A stretch of 64,000 nucleotides of DNA from Rugamonas violacea (GTDB lineage: Bacteria; Pseudomonadota; Gammaproteobacteria; Burkholderiales; Burkholderiaceae_D): positions 32,072-96,071 of the forward strand of contig NZ_JAEMNU010000079.1 of assembly GCF_016461825.1 (NCBI RefSeq). The letters run 5' to 3'. The notes beneath the pieces were generated by a model. It was not told the DNA's origin, did not search any database, and saw only the letters and a list, made by a program, of their open reading frames with translations. The translations under genes and the position numbers were made by a program. Of the stretch, positions 18,375 through 25,924 are shown one piece after another (the first letter of the stretch is position 1; each line of letters begins with the position of its first letter).

Positions 18375-19547
18375 TTGAACATCGCCATTCTTGGTGCCGG
18401 CATCGCCGGCATGAGCTGTGCCATCGCCCTGACCCAGGCCGGACATACCGTCACCGTCTACGAACGCAACACGGACGAGCACGCCGGCGGCGGCATGGTG
18501 CTGTGGCCCAATGCCAGCTTCGTGCTCGACCAGCTCGGCCTGTTGCCCGCCGTGGCGGCGGCCGGCGCCTCGCCGCGCGCGATGCGGCGCCTGAGCCGGA
18601 ACGGCGCCGCGCTCCAGCATCTCGACATCGGCCAGCTGGACCGCGAGATGGGCCATGCCAGTCATGCGATCTTGCGGCGCGATCTGGTCGCCATCCTGGC
18701 CGACTGGCTGGCGCGCCACGGCGTGCCGATCCACTACGGCGTCGCCGGGCTGGCGCTGACCACCGGCGCGGACGGCCGCGCCAGCCTGGAGTGCGCCGAC
18801 CGCGCGCCCATCAGTGCCGATCTGCTGATCGGCGCGGACGGGCGCAACCGCTCCGTGGCCCGGCAATACGTGCTGGGAGAAAACCACCCGCGCTTCCAGG
18901 GCTTCGTCAACTGGGTCGGCGCCGTCGAAGTCGACGAGGATCTGGTCGAACAGCCGGGGGTGCAGGACTTCTGGGGCAAGGCCGAGCGCTTTGGCGTGGT
19001 GTCCATCACCCCGCGCAAAATATATTGGGCGGCGGCCGTGGCCGCGCCGGCATTGGACCGCCTGCCCGCCTTCGACGAGTTGTACCAGCGCTTCGCCGAC
19101 TGGCCGGCGCCCATCCCGGCGCTGCTGCGCCAGACCCCGAGGGAGCAGTTGCGCCTGATCGCGGTGCACGACGTCGACCCGGTCGAGCGCTGGCACCGCG
19201 CCAATGTCTTGATGCTGGGCGATGCCGCGCACGCCTCGCTCCCCACCTCCGGCCAAGGCGCCTCGCAGGCGCTGGAAGACGCCTGGCATCTGCCGCGCTG
19301 CCTGGCGGCCCATGCCGACAATCTCGACCAGGCGCTGGCCGCGTTTACCGCCCTGCGCTCGCCCAAGACCAAGGGACAGACAATGGGCGCGCGGCAATTT
19401 GCCAACGATTTGTTCCTCACCGACGAGGCCGAGTGCCAACAGCGCGACGCGCGCGCCGCCCAGGTCGATCCGGCGCAGCAGATCGCAGCCATGGCCAAGG
19501 GCTGGGCAAGCGGGCTGCCGATGCGGGACTCGGCAACGCCGGCCTAA
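18375..19547 (+). CDS. FAD-dependent aromatic-ring monooxygenase-like protein
   Basis: This 390-residue flavoprotein has the FAD-binding GAGIAGMSCAIAL motif near the N-terminus, the DG-type motif LIGADGRNRSVAR, and GDAAHASLPTSGQGASQALEDA near the C-terminus. These define the PHBH/UbiH-type monooxygenase group. It should hydroxylate a small aromatic or similar compound with NAD(P)H and O2; the substrate is unknown. I choose the TTG start because AGGA sits six bases upstream and the GxGxxG motif then lies right at the N-terminus. An in-frame ATG 42 bases earlier is possible. Confidence 0.8.
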   Translation: MNIAILGAGIAGMSCAIALTQAGHTVTVYERNTDEHAGGGMVLWPNASFVLDQLGLLPAVAAAGASPRAMRRLSRNGAALQHLDIGQLDREMGHASHAILRRDLVAILADWLARHGVPIHYGVAGLALTTGADGRASLECADRAPISADLLIGADGRNRSVARQYVLGENHPRFQGFVNWVGAVEVDEDLVEQPGVQDFWGKAERFGVVSITPRKIYWAAAVAAPALDRLPAFDELYQRFADWPAPIPALLRQTPREQLRLIAVHDVDPVERWHRANVLMLGDAAHASLPTSGQGASQALEDAWHLPRCLAAHADNLDQALAAFTALRSPKTKGQTMGARQFANDLFLTDEAECQQRDARAAQVDPAQQIAAMAKGWASGLPMRDSATPA

Positions 19548-19607
19548 GCTAAAAGCTGTCTATTTTCCTTACAGAGTGGGCTCGCCCGATACGTTCATCA
19601 GGGCCCG

Positions 19608-19925
19608 TCAAGACGCATCGATCTCTGTATAGCTTTTGACTGAATCATAAGCATGCTCGGAAATCATTCTGAGAATTTGTGGACTCTCTTTATATTTTTC
19701 CGTCAACAGGGGAAGCTGCTGCTTGGCGGGGGCGCAATATTTTTTTATCGCCCTCGTTATTTCCCTGCGCTGACTTTTAGGCAGCTCACTATCCCACTCG
19801 CCGGCCATGTGCTCGCACGCCTCGGCATTTTTCACGAAGGTCCGCACGTCTTTTGGCAGCGGGCCAGCCGCTGAAATACTCTGCACGGCAACTACACCAA
19901 GCAGAAAAATGGCTTGCCTGATCAT
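19608..19925 (-). CDS. Small exported protein, candidate immunity partner
   Basis: This 105-residue protein begins with a clear signal peptide (MIRQAIFLLGVVAVQSISAAG). The mature part is helical and charged, with two cysteines (EACEH and KKYCAP). I do not recognise a named family. It follows the M15-like peptidase gene after 14 bases on the same strand, and both genes are poorer in GC than their surroundings. A cytosolic-looking peptidoglycan hydrolase with a periplasmic partner is the usual layout of interbacterial effector and immunity genes, so an inhibitor role is inferred from context only. Confidence 0.5.
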   Translation of the reverse strand: MIRQAIFLLGVVAVQSISAAGPLPKDVRTFVKNAEACEHMAGEWDSELPKSQRREITRAIKKYCAPAKQQLPLLTEKYKESPQILRMISEHAYDSVKSYTEIDAS

Positions 19926-19939
19926 GTTCCACTCCTCCT

Positions 19940-20566
19940 CTAACGGCCGGTTGCAGACCAGTGCGGTTTGTCCTTCGCTCCGCCGATAAATTTCTTCACG
20001 CCGTAGCCGGCACCAACGGCTTTTAGCTGGCTGTTCATGCCAGAGCGTGGCGCTGTCTTCACTTCGACGACCTTACCGTCAGCATCCTTGACGGTGACAG
20101 TACCCTCCCATGAAATCGACATATCGATTGCCCGTCCCTCATTGTGCAACGAGTGCAAGGCTGGCGCAGTGTTCAAATCGCTCATGTCAAAGGCATCTAC
20201 CATTTGCTTGGCCGCTTCCCAGGAAGCGATGGGCGTAGGATGAACCCAATTGATATCGACGCCGGGTATGGCAGGCACATTTTCAGGTTTGACGTATTTG
20301 TACTTGATTTGCCAGCACCAATGCATCAAATAAGAGCGCTGAACCGGCCGATAGGTGGCGGAAATTCGAACCTTGATACCGGCCTCGCTCATCGCATCGA
20401 TAAAAGTGTCAACGGCTTGGCGAAATGGGGATGCCAAGTCCTTTGTATTCTTGCTGCCTTTAAACCGTTGCGCCCACTTTGCACCACTTAGTTCGTAGTT
20501 ACTCTGATCGTCGGTGCGTCTCGTCGCGAGCTTTGCTGTACTCGATTTCTCAATTGTGGTCGTCAT
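19940..20566 (-). CDS. M15-like peptidoglycan peptidase, candidate interbacterial effector
   Basis: This 208-residue protein starts at MTTTIE, with GGAGG about nine bases upstream. The M15 zinc site is recognisable as S-L-H-N-E-G-R-A-I-D (His and Asp ligands) and a C-terminal KPHWSATG (third His). The family includes VanY/VanX-type peptidases and phage endolysins that cut peptidoglycan peptides. There is no signal peptide, so it would need lysis or a secretion machine to reach its target. The next gene encodes a small exported protein. No VgrG, PAAR or holin gene lies nearby, so a type VI effector role is plausible but unproven. Confidence 0.65.
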   Translation of the reverse strand: MTTTIEKSSTAKLATRRTDDQSNYELSGAKWAQRFKGSKNTKDLASPFRQAVDTFIDAMSEAGIKVRISATYRPVQRSYLMHWCWQIKYKYVKPENVPAIPGVDINWVHPTPIASWEAAKQMVDAFDMSDLNTAPALHSLHNEGRAIDMSISWEGTVTVKDADGKVVEVKTAPRSGMNSQLKAVGAGYGVKKFIGGAKDKPHWSATGR

Positions 20567-20811
20567 ATCAGTGAACCTCCAAGATTGCGCATTTGAACAA
20601 AAGCTGAGGAAGTTCAAGAGTACGTCCGACGCCGGAGAACGTCATTGATCTAGCATGAGATTGTCGGGCCACAACCTGGCGCGCCATCCGGCGCGAGGTG
20701 CCAACAAACCACAGTAAACTATTACTCTCAGTTAACATCTTGTACAATGGATGGTATTCGGCGCCGCCGGCATACAGCCGGCCCCAACCACACCCCGCGT
20801 CACGCGCATCC

Positions 20812-21957
20812 ATGCTGAGCCTGCACACCAACACCGCCTCGCTGTCGGCACAATCCTCGCTCAGGCGCACCGAGGGTAGGATGGCGATCGTCATGACGCG
20901 GCTGGGCACCGGCTTCCGCGTCAACTCGGCGACCGACGACGCCGCCGGCCTGCAGATCGCCACCCGCCTGCTGGCCCAAAGCCACGGCATGGCGGCGGCG
21001 ATGGGCAATATCCAAAAATCGCTGTCCATGTTGCAAACCGCCGAGGGCGCGTTGAGCGAAAGCGGCAATATTTTGATCCGCATGAAGGACTTGGCCATCC
21101 AGGCCGCCGACGGCTCCGCCACCGACGTCGACCGTGGCGCGCTGCAAGCCGAGTTCACCGCGCTGAGCCACGAGCTGAGCCATGTTTCCAGCGGCACCAC
21201 CTTCGGCGGCGCCCGCCTGCTGCTGGGCGACACCACGAACGAGAAGGCCAACGTCGTCGCGGCCAACGCGGCGGCGGCGGCCGCCAACGGCGCCGCCGCC
21301 GCAGCGCTGGCCACCGCCCAGGCCAACCACGGCGCCGCGCTCGCCGCCGACCAGGCCGGCTCCACCCCGGCGACCCGGGCGGCGCTGGGCGCCGCCGCCG
21401 GCGCCGTCACCAACGCCACAGCCAACGCCGCTGTCGCCAGCACGGCCGCCCAGGACGCCCAACAATACGCCACGGCGGTGGCGGCCGTGACGGCGATCGA
21501 CGGGGTTTTCTCGAAGGCGGTCAATTTCCAGATCGGCGCGTCGGCCGGCGAGGTCATGAACGTCCAGCTGACGGCGCAGTTGGACGGCATGCACACCGCC
21601 CTGCACGCCGCCGCCAGCACCTACGACACCTTCGGCATCGATCGGCCGGGCAGCGGCACCGACCTGGTGATCGCCAGCGCGGCCTCGGCCACCATCGGCA
21701 AGCTGCAAAGCGCGATCGACGCCGTCGCCGGCGTGCGCGCCGGCGTGGGCGCCATCGCCAACCGCCTGAACCACACCGACAACAATCTGGCCAACATGCG
21801 CGCCAACACCACCGTGGCCAGGGGACGCATCATGGACACCGACTTCGCCCAGGAGAGCGCCAACATGATTTCCAACCAGATGTTGATGCAGGCCGGCGGC
21901 TCGGTGCTGCGCCAGTCCAACAGCATCTCGTCGATGGTGATGTCGCTGCTCGCCTAG
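20812..21957 (+). CDS. Flagellin-family protein with an alanine-rich central domain
   Basis: This 381-residue protein has both conserved flagellin ends: the N-terminal SLHTNTASLSAQSSLRRTE...GFRVNSATDDAAGLQIA and the C-terminal MDTDFAQESANMISNQMLMQAGGSVLRQSNSISSMVMSLL. They form the D0/D1 coiled-coil core. The central part is almost wholly Ala, Asn, Thr and Gly. It is shorter and more divergent than the second flagellin gene on the other strand. I see no sigma28 promoter upstream. It could be a minor or alternative filament protein. Confidence 0.8.
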   Translation: MLSLHTNTASLSAQSSLRRTEGRMAIVMTRLGTGFRVNSATDDAAGLQIATRLLAQSHGMAAAMGNIQKSLSMLQTAEGALSESGNILIRMKDLAIQAADGSATDVDRGALQAEFTALSHELSHVSSGTTFGGARLLLGDTTNEKANVVAANAAAAAANGAAAAALATAQANHGAALAADQAGSTPATRAALGAAAGAVTNATANAAVASTAAQDAQQYATAVAAVTAIDGVFSKAVNFQIGASAGEVMNVQLTAQLDGMHTALHAAASTYDTFGIDRPGSGTDLVIASAASATIGKLQSAIDAVAGVRAGVGAIANRLNHTDNNLANMRANTTVARGRIMDTDFAQESANMISNQMLMQAGGSVLRQSNSISSMVMSLLA

Positions 21958-21973
21958 GGCGCCGGCGCCGCCC

Positions 21974-22471
21974 TCAAGTATTTTTCCGCACGCCGGCCAT
22001 ATCGCCGGCCGCCGGCGCCGGCAACTCCACCGCCGCCAGCGGCAGGCCGGCGGCCCGGTTGAAGTTGTCCAGCGCCGCCAGCAGCTGGGCGAAGGCGTCG
22101 CCGCCCCAGGCCTGCTCCATGCGCGCGTACTGCCGGTCGATCAGCGGCCCCATCTGCCCGAGCAGGGCGGCGCCGGCCGGCGCCAGCCGCACCATGACGC
22201 GGCGCTGGTCGAGCTCCATGCGCTGGCGCGCCACCATGCCGACCTCCTCCATCCGCGCCAGCACGCCCGACAAGCTGGGCGCCAGCATCTGGCACAGCTC
22301 GGCGATCTCGCGCGGCTCCAGCTCGCTATGTTCGTCGAGCACGCGCAGGATGCGGTACTGCTGCTCGGTCACGCCGTAGTGGTGCAGGATGGGGCGGAAC
22401 TGCGCCATCAAGTTGTCACGCGCCTTCAACAGGCGCTGGGGCAGGTTCGGATAGTGGATCTGGTGCGGCAC
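21974..22471 (-). CDS. MarR-family regulator, HpaR-like
   Basis: This 165-residue winged-helix regulator starts with HYPNLPQRLLKARDNLMAQFRPILHHYGVTEQQYRILRVL, close to HpaR, the repressor of homoprotocatechuate degradation. The recognition region and wing (LSGVLARMEEVGMVARQRMELDQRRVMVRL) are intact. No hpa catabolic genes are in the window. It is divergent from the bestrophin-like channel gene, and a 10-bp inverted repeat lies between them, so it probably represses itself and that gene. The C-terminal tail is Ala/Pro-rich. Confidence 0.8.
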   Translation of the reverse strand: MPHQIHYPNLPQRLLKARDNLMAQFRPILHHYGVTEQQYRILRVLDEHSELEPREIAELCQMLAPSLSGVLARMEEVGMVARQRMELDQRRVMVRLAPAGAALLGQMGPLIDRQYARMEQAWGGDAFAQLLAALDNFNRAAGLPLAAVELPAPAAGDMAGVRKNT

Positions 22472-22526
22472 GCCGCTCTCCCGGTGGCGCCTGTGGGGCC
22501 AGGCTGGACCGATTATAAGGCTTGAC

Positions 22527-22567
22527 TCGTTAATATATTAATGATTTAATCGTTCACATATTAACGA
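22527..22567. promoter_or_regulatory. Inverted-repeat operator between the MarR and bestrophin-like genes
   Basis: TCGTTAATAT (22527-22536) and ATATTAACGA (22558-22567) form a perfect 10-bp inverted repeat 21 bases apart. The left half lies in a TTAATATATTAA palindrome. The AT-rich block stands out in GC-rich surroundings and lies in the divergent promoter region. Confidence 0.6.
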
Positions 22568-22584
22568 ATTCCTTGAGGTAAATC

Positions 22585-22602
22585 ATGGTGGGCTCGGTAT
22601 GA
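22585..22602 (+). other. Five-codon leader ORF overlapping the channel start
   Basis: ATG-GTG-GGC-TCG-GTA-TGA encodes MVGSV. A GAGG ribosome-binding site lies eight bases before it. Its stop overlaps the ATG of the channel gene in an ATGA junction. The channel ATG has no other good ribosome-binding site, so coupled initiation is plausible. Confidence 0.4.
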
Positions 22603-23540
22603 TTGTGCGCGACCGCCCGTCAGGCCTACGGCTGTTCCTGCTGCTGCGCGGCTCGGTGCTGCCGCGCATCCTGCCCAGCCTGATCCTCAACACCCTGCTG
22701 GCCACCCTGGTCACGCTCAGCCACGGCGACCTGTTCAAGCTGAAGATCACCCTGACCACCATCCCCTTCAGCATGATCGGCCTGCCGCTGGCGATCTTCC
22801 TCGGCTTCCGCAACAACGCCGCCTACGAGCGCTACTGGGAGGCGCGCAAGCTGTGGGGCGAGCTGGTGCTGCGCGGACGCAACCTGTCGCGCCAATGCCA
22901 AAGCCTGATCGCGGGCGGCCCGCCGGCCCACGCAACGCTCGGCCTGGACGACGTGCGGGTGCGCATGGTCTACCGCAGCATCGCCTACGTCTGCGCGCTG
23001 CGCGACCTGCTGCGCGGGCAGGACCGCAGCCACGAGTACCGCGCCTACCTGCGGCCCGCCGAGGCGCTCGCGCTGGCCGGCGCCAGCAACAAGCCGGAGC
23101 GCATGATGCAGGCCATGGGCGCCGACCTGCGCCACTGCCTGGAGCAGGGCCGCCTCGATCCCTGCATCGCGCCGGCCATCGACGCCACCCTCTCGGCGAT
23201 GGTGGCCTCGGCCGCCTCCTGCGAGCGGATCAAGCACACGCCCATCCCCTTCTCCTACACCCTGCTGCTGCACCGCACCGCCTACCTGTACTGCTTCCTG
23301 CTGCCGTTCGGCCTGGTCGACAGCATCGGCTTCATGACGCCCTTCGTGGTGGCCATCGTCGCCTACACCTTCTTCGGCCTGGACGCGGTCGGCGACGAGA
23401 TCGAGGAACCCTTCGGCACCGAGGACAACGACCTGGCGCTCGACGCCATCTGCCGCTCGATCGAGATCGGCCTGCGCGAGAGCCTGGGCGAGACCGAGCT
23501 GCCGCCGCAGCTACAGCCGCGCAACTACTGCCTGAGCTGA
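22599..23540 (+). CDS. Bestrophin-like ion channel (UPF0187/YneE family)
   Basis: This 313-residue inner-membrane protein carries the family signature: LPLAIFLGFRNNAAYERYWEARKLWGELV after the first two membrane segments, and the C-terminal GLDAVGDEIEEPFGTEDNDLALDAICRSIE. Bacterial homologues of bestrophins form pentameric ion channels; selectivity cannot be read from sequence. It is divergent from an HpaR-like regulator and probably under its control. Confidence 0.85.
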   Translation: MIVRDRPSGLRLFLLLRGSVLPRILPSLILNTLLATLVTLSHGDLFKLKITLTTIPFSMIGLPLAIFLGFRNNAAYERYWEARKLWGELVLRGRNLSRQCQSLIAGGPPAHATLGLDDVRVRMVYRSIAYVCALRDLLRGQDRSHEYRAYLRPAEALALAGASNKPERMMQAMGADLRHCLEQGRLDPCIAPAIDATLSAMVASAASCERIKHTPIPFSYTLLLHRTAYLYCFLLPFGLVDSIGFMTPFVVAIVAYTFFGLDAVGDEIEEPFGTEDNDLALDAICRSIEIGLRESLGETELPPQLQPRNYCLS

Positions 23541-23638
23541 CCGTCCCGCGCGGCGGGATCGTCGCTGCGATATTTTGCGCTGGTCGCGGCGGCCCGGCGG
23601 CGCTATCGTCACGCTCTCGATTCCATCTGGGGGCAACC

Positions 23639-24235
23639 ATGATCGCCATGCAATACAGCTTCGTCCTGCCGGCCGACTACGACATGCGGCGCATCGACGC
23701 GCGCATCGCCGACAAGGGCCATCTGCTCGACGGCTTTCCCGGCCTGCGGTTCAAGGCCTACCTGAGCGCCGAGCGGGACGACGCCGCGCTGGCCTCGGCC
23801 GACAACCTGTACGCGCCGTTCTACCTGTGGGACGGCAGCGAGGGCATGAACGCCTTCCTCGGCGGCGCCGGCTTCGCCGCCGTGACGCAGGCCTTCGGCC
23901 GGCCCAGCGTGGCCACCTGGTCGGTCTGGACGGCGGCGCTGGGCGACGACCTGGCGCGGGCCAGCCACGCCACCCGCGAGCTGCTGCCGATCGCCCCGCA
24001 CACGCCGCTCGATCAGCTGCGCCAACAGGAGGAGGCGGCGGCGCAACAGGCGCTGCAAGGCGCCGACGGCGCCGTGGCCGCGCTGGCCTGCTTCGACCCG
24101 AGCAACTGGACGCTGCTGCGCCTGCGCCTGTGGCGCGGGCCGCGCGGCGACGCGGTGGCCGGCCGCCAGCAGTACCGCGTCGGCTATGTCGCGCTGCCAC
24201 GGCGTCCGGCGGCGGCGGCCGGCGGCGGGGACTAG
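23639..24235 (+). CDS. DUF4865 family protein
   Basis: This 198-residue protein starts MIAMQYSFVLPADYDMRRIDARIADKG and contains the family core FYLWDGSEGMNAFL. The fold resembles small monooxygenase-like proteins, but no function is established. The ATG follows a GGGGG ribosome-binding site and lies about 100 bases after the channel gene. Its stop codon shares the bases CTAG with the stop of the convergent flagellin gene. Confidence 0.75.
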   Translation: MIAMQYSFVLPADYDMRRIDARIADKGHLLDGFPGLRFKAYLSAERDDAALASADNLYAPFYLWDGSEGMNAFLGGAGFAAVTQAFGRPSVATWSVWTAALGDDLARASHATRELLPIAPHTPLDQLRQQEEAAAQQALQGADGAVAALACFDPSNWTLLRLRLWRGPRGDAVAGRQQYRVGYVALPRRPAAAAGGGD

Positions 24236-25668
24236 CGCAGCAGCTGCAAGGCCTGGTTCGGCAGCACGTTGGCCTGGGCCAGCATCGAGGCGCCGGCCTG
24301 CTGCAGGATCTGGGCGCGGGTCAGCTGCGCCATCTCGCTGGCGTAGTCGGTGTCGAGGATGCGCGAGCGCGCCGCCGACAGGTTCTCCACCCGGTCGAGC
24401 GCGCCGGCGTGCGCCGCGTCCAGGCGGTTCTGCATCGCCCCCAGGCCGGAACGGACCACGCCGATCTCGTCGAGCTTGCCGTCGATGTAGTCCAGCGCGG
24501 CGGTGGCGCCGGCGAAGCTGCTCAAGTCGATCGCCGGCTCGCCGCTGGAAGAGGTCGCCTCGATATGCACGGTGGCGCCGTTCGGCGTGGCGCGGACGCT
24601 GCCCAGCGCCAGCCCGACCAGGCCGGGATTGCTGCCGCCCACGCTGAGCGAGTGCTGCGCGGTGTCGGCCGTGTCGAGGATGGTGATGCTGCCGCGCGCG
24701 GTGCCGGGCGCCACGCCAAGCAGGCCCCAGCCGGCGCCGACCAGGTCGACGTCGCGGCCGTCGGCCGCCGTCAGCGTCAGCGTGCCGCCGTTGACGCCGG
24801 CCGTGACCCCGGCGCCGGCGCCGTTGATGGCGTTGGCCGCGCTGAGCGCCAGCGCGCCGGCGTTGGCGCCGTTGATGGCGCCCAGCGCGACGCCGTTGAT
24901 ACTGAGCGTGGCGTTGCCGATGGCGCCGCCGCCGCCGGCCACGCCGACCACGCTGGTGCTGGCGCTGGCGCTGACGCCGGCCACGTTGGCGGCGTTGATG
25001 GCGTTCGCCGCCGCGTAGGCGCTGGCCGCCGTCTGGCCCGGCGCCGCGCCGGCCACGGCGGCACCGACCGCCACGCCGTTGAGCAGCAGCGCGCCGGCGC
25101 CAAGCGCGCCGGCCACCAGCCCGCTCAGATTCACCTGCAGCAGCGGCACGTCGGCCATGCCGCGGCCGCTGTGGCGCTGCCGCAGCGCGCTGCCGACGTT
25201 CAGTTGGATGATGTCGCCGACGTTGGCGCCCACCTGCAACTGGGTGTTCAGGCTGCCGTCGATCAGGTTCATCTGGTTGAAACTGGTGCTGTCATTGATC
25301 TGGTAATTGGTCGCCACCAGGGCGTCCACCTCGGTCTGGATCGAGGCGCGGTCCAAGGCGTTATTGCTGCCGTTGGCCGCCTGCACGGCCAGCTCGCGGA
25401 TACGCTGGAAGTTGTTGATGATCTGGCCCAGCGCGCCCTCGGCCACCTGCACCAGCGAGATGCCGTCGTTGATGTTCCGCGCCGCCTGGTTGCCGCCGCG
25501 CACGGCGGCGGTGAAGCGCTCGCTGATCGCCAGGCCGGCCGCATCGTCGCGCGCAGAGTTGATCCGCAGCCCGCTCGATAGCCGCCGCAAACTAACGCTG
25601 AGCTCATCACCCGAGCGCTGGTAATGGCGCTGCGCGTTCAGAGACGGGAGATTGGTGTTGATCTGCAT
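24232..25668 (-). CDS. fliC: Flagellin
   Basis: This 478-residue protein has the canonical start MQINTNLPSLNAQRHYQRS and LSSGLRINSARDDAAGLAISERF, and the canonical end AAHAGALDRVENLSAARSRILDTDYASEMAQLTRAQILQQAGASMLAQANVLPNQALQLL. The central variable domain is rich in Ala, Gly, Asn and Val. A sigma28-like promoter lies about 75 bases upstream, so it is probably the main, flagellar-regulon-controlled filament gene. No other flagellar genes are in the window. Confidence 0.93.
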   Translation of the reverse strand: MQINTNLPSLNAQRHYQRSGDELSVSLRRLSSGLRINSARDDAAGLAISERFTAAVRGGNQAARNINDGISLVQVAEGALGQIINNFQRIRELAVQAANGSNNALDRASIQTEVDALVATNYQINDSTSFNQMNLIDGSLNTQLQVGANVGDIIQLNVGSALRQRHSGRGMADVPLLQVNLSGLVAGALGAGALLLNGVAVGAAVAGAAPGQTAASAYAAANAINAANVAGVSASASTSVVGVAGGGGAIGNATLSINGVALGAINGANAGALALSAANAINGAGAGVTAGVNGGTLTLTAADGRDVDLVGAGWGLLGVAPGTARGSITILDTADTAQHSLSVGGSNPGLVGLALGSVRATPNGATVHIEATSSSGEPAIDLSSFAGATAALDYIDGKLDEIGVVRSGLGAMQNRLDAAHAGALDRVENLSAARSRILDTDYASEMAQLTRAQILQQAGASMLAQANVLPNQALQLLR

Positions 25669-25741
25669 GCGGCGGTCGGGTCTGGCACGCTTCCTGTTTG
25701 GTCCGGCACGACGGGCGAACGGATGCCCGCTCGTCGTATCT

Positions 25742-25769
25742 GTAACGGCAGAAAACGGCCAATTCTTTA
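25742..25769 (-). promoter_or_regulatory. Sigma28 (FliA)-type promoter for fliC
   Basis: On the minus strand TAAA (25769-25766), 16 bases, then GCCGTTAC (25749-25742) match the flagellar sigma28 consensus TAAA-N15/16-GCCGATAA with two mismatches. Confidence 0.6.
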
Positions 25770-25821
25770 ACCACGGCAACAGAAACGCCGGGCGAACGAG
25801 GCATAGTGAGCGCCCACTCCC

Positions 25822-25900
25822 AACCCAAAGACAGAGGGCCGGGGTCAGCCCCCCGCCTTGGCGCGCGGGGTCCGACCCCAGATTTGTGCCTGTGGGTTTG
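25822..25900 (+). repeat. Dispersed GGGGTC palindromic repeat, copy B (forward)
   Basis: Bases CCCAAAGACAGAGGGCCGGGGTCAG on the left and GGGGTCCGACCCCAGATTT then GCCTGTGGGTTT on the right match copy A. The middle differs (CCCCCGCCTTGGCGCGC). It lies downstream of the Sel1-repeat gene. Confidence 0.85.
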
Positions 25901-25924
25901 CTTGATTTGGCGGCATGCGGGGAC

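Noticed and set aside
19608..25668. A prophage, suggested by the M15 endolysin-like gene
   Set aside because: There are no holin, structural, portal or integrase genes nearby, and flagellins and ordinary regulators follow.
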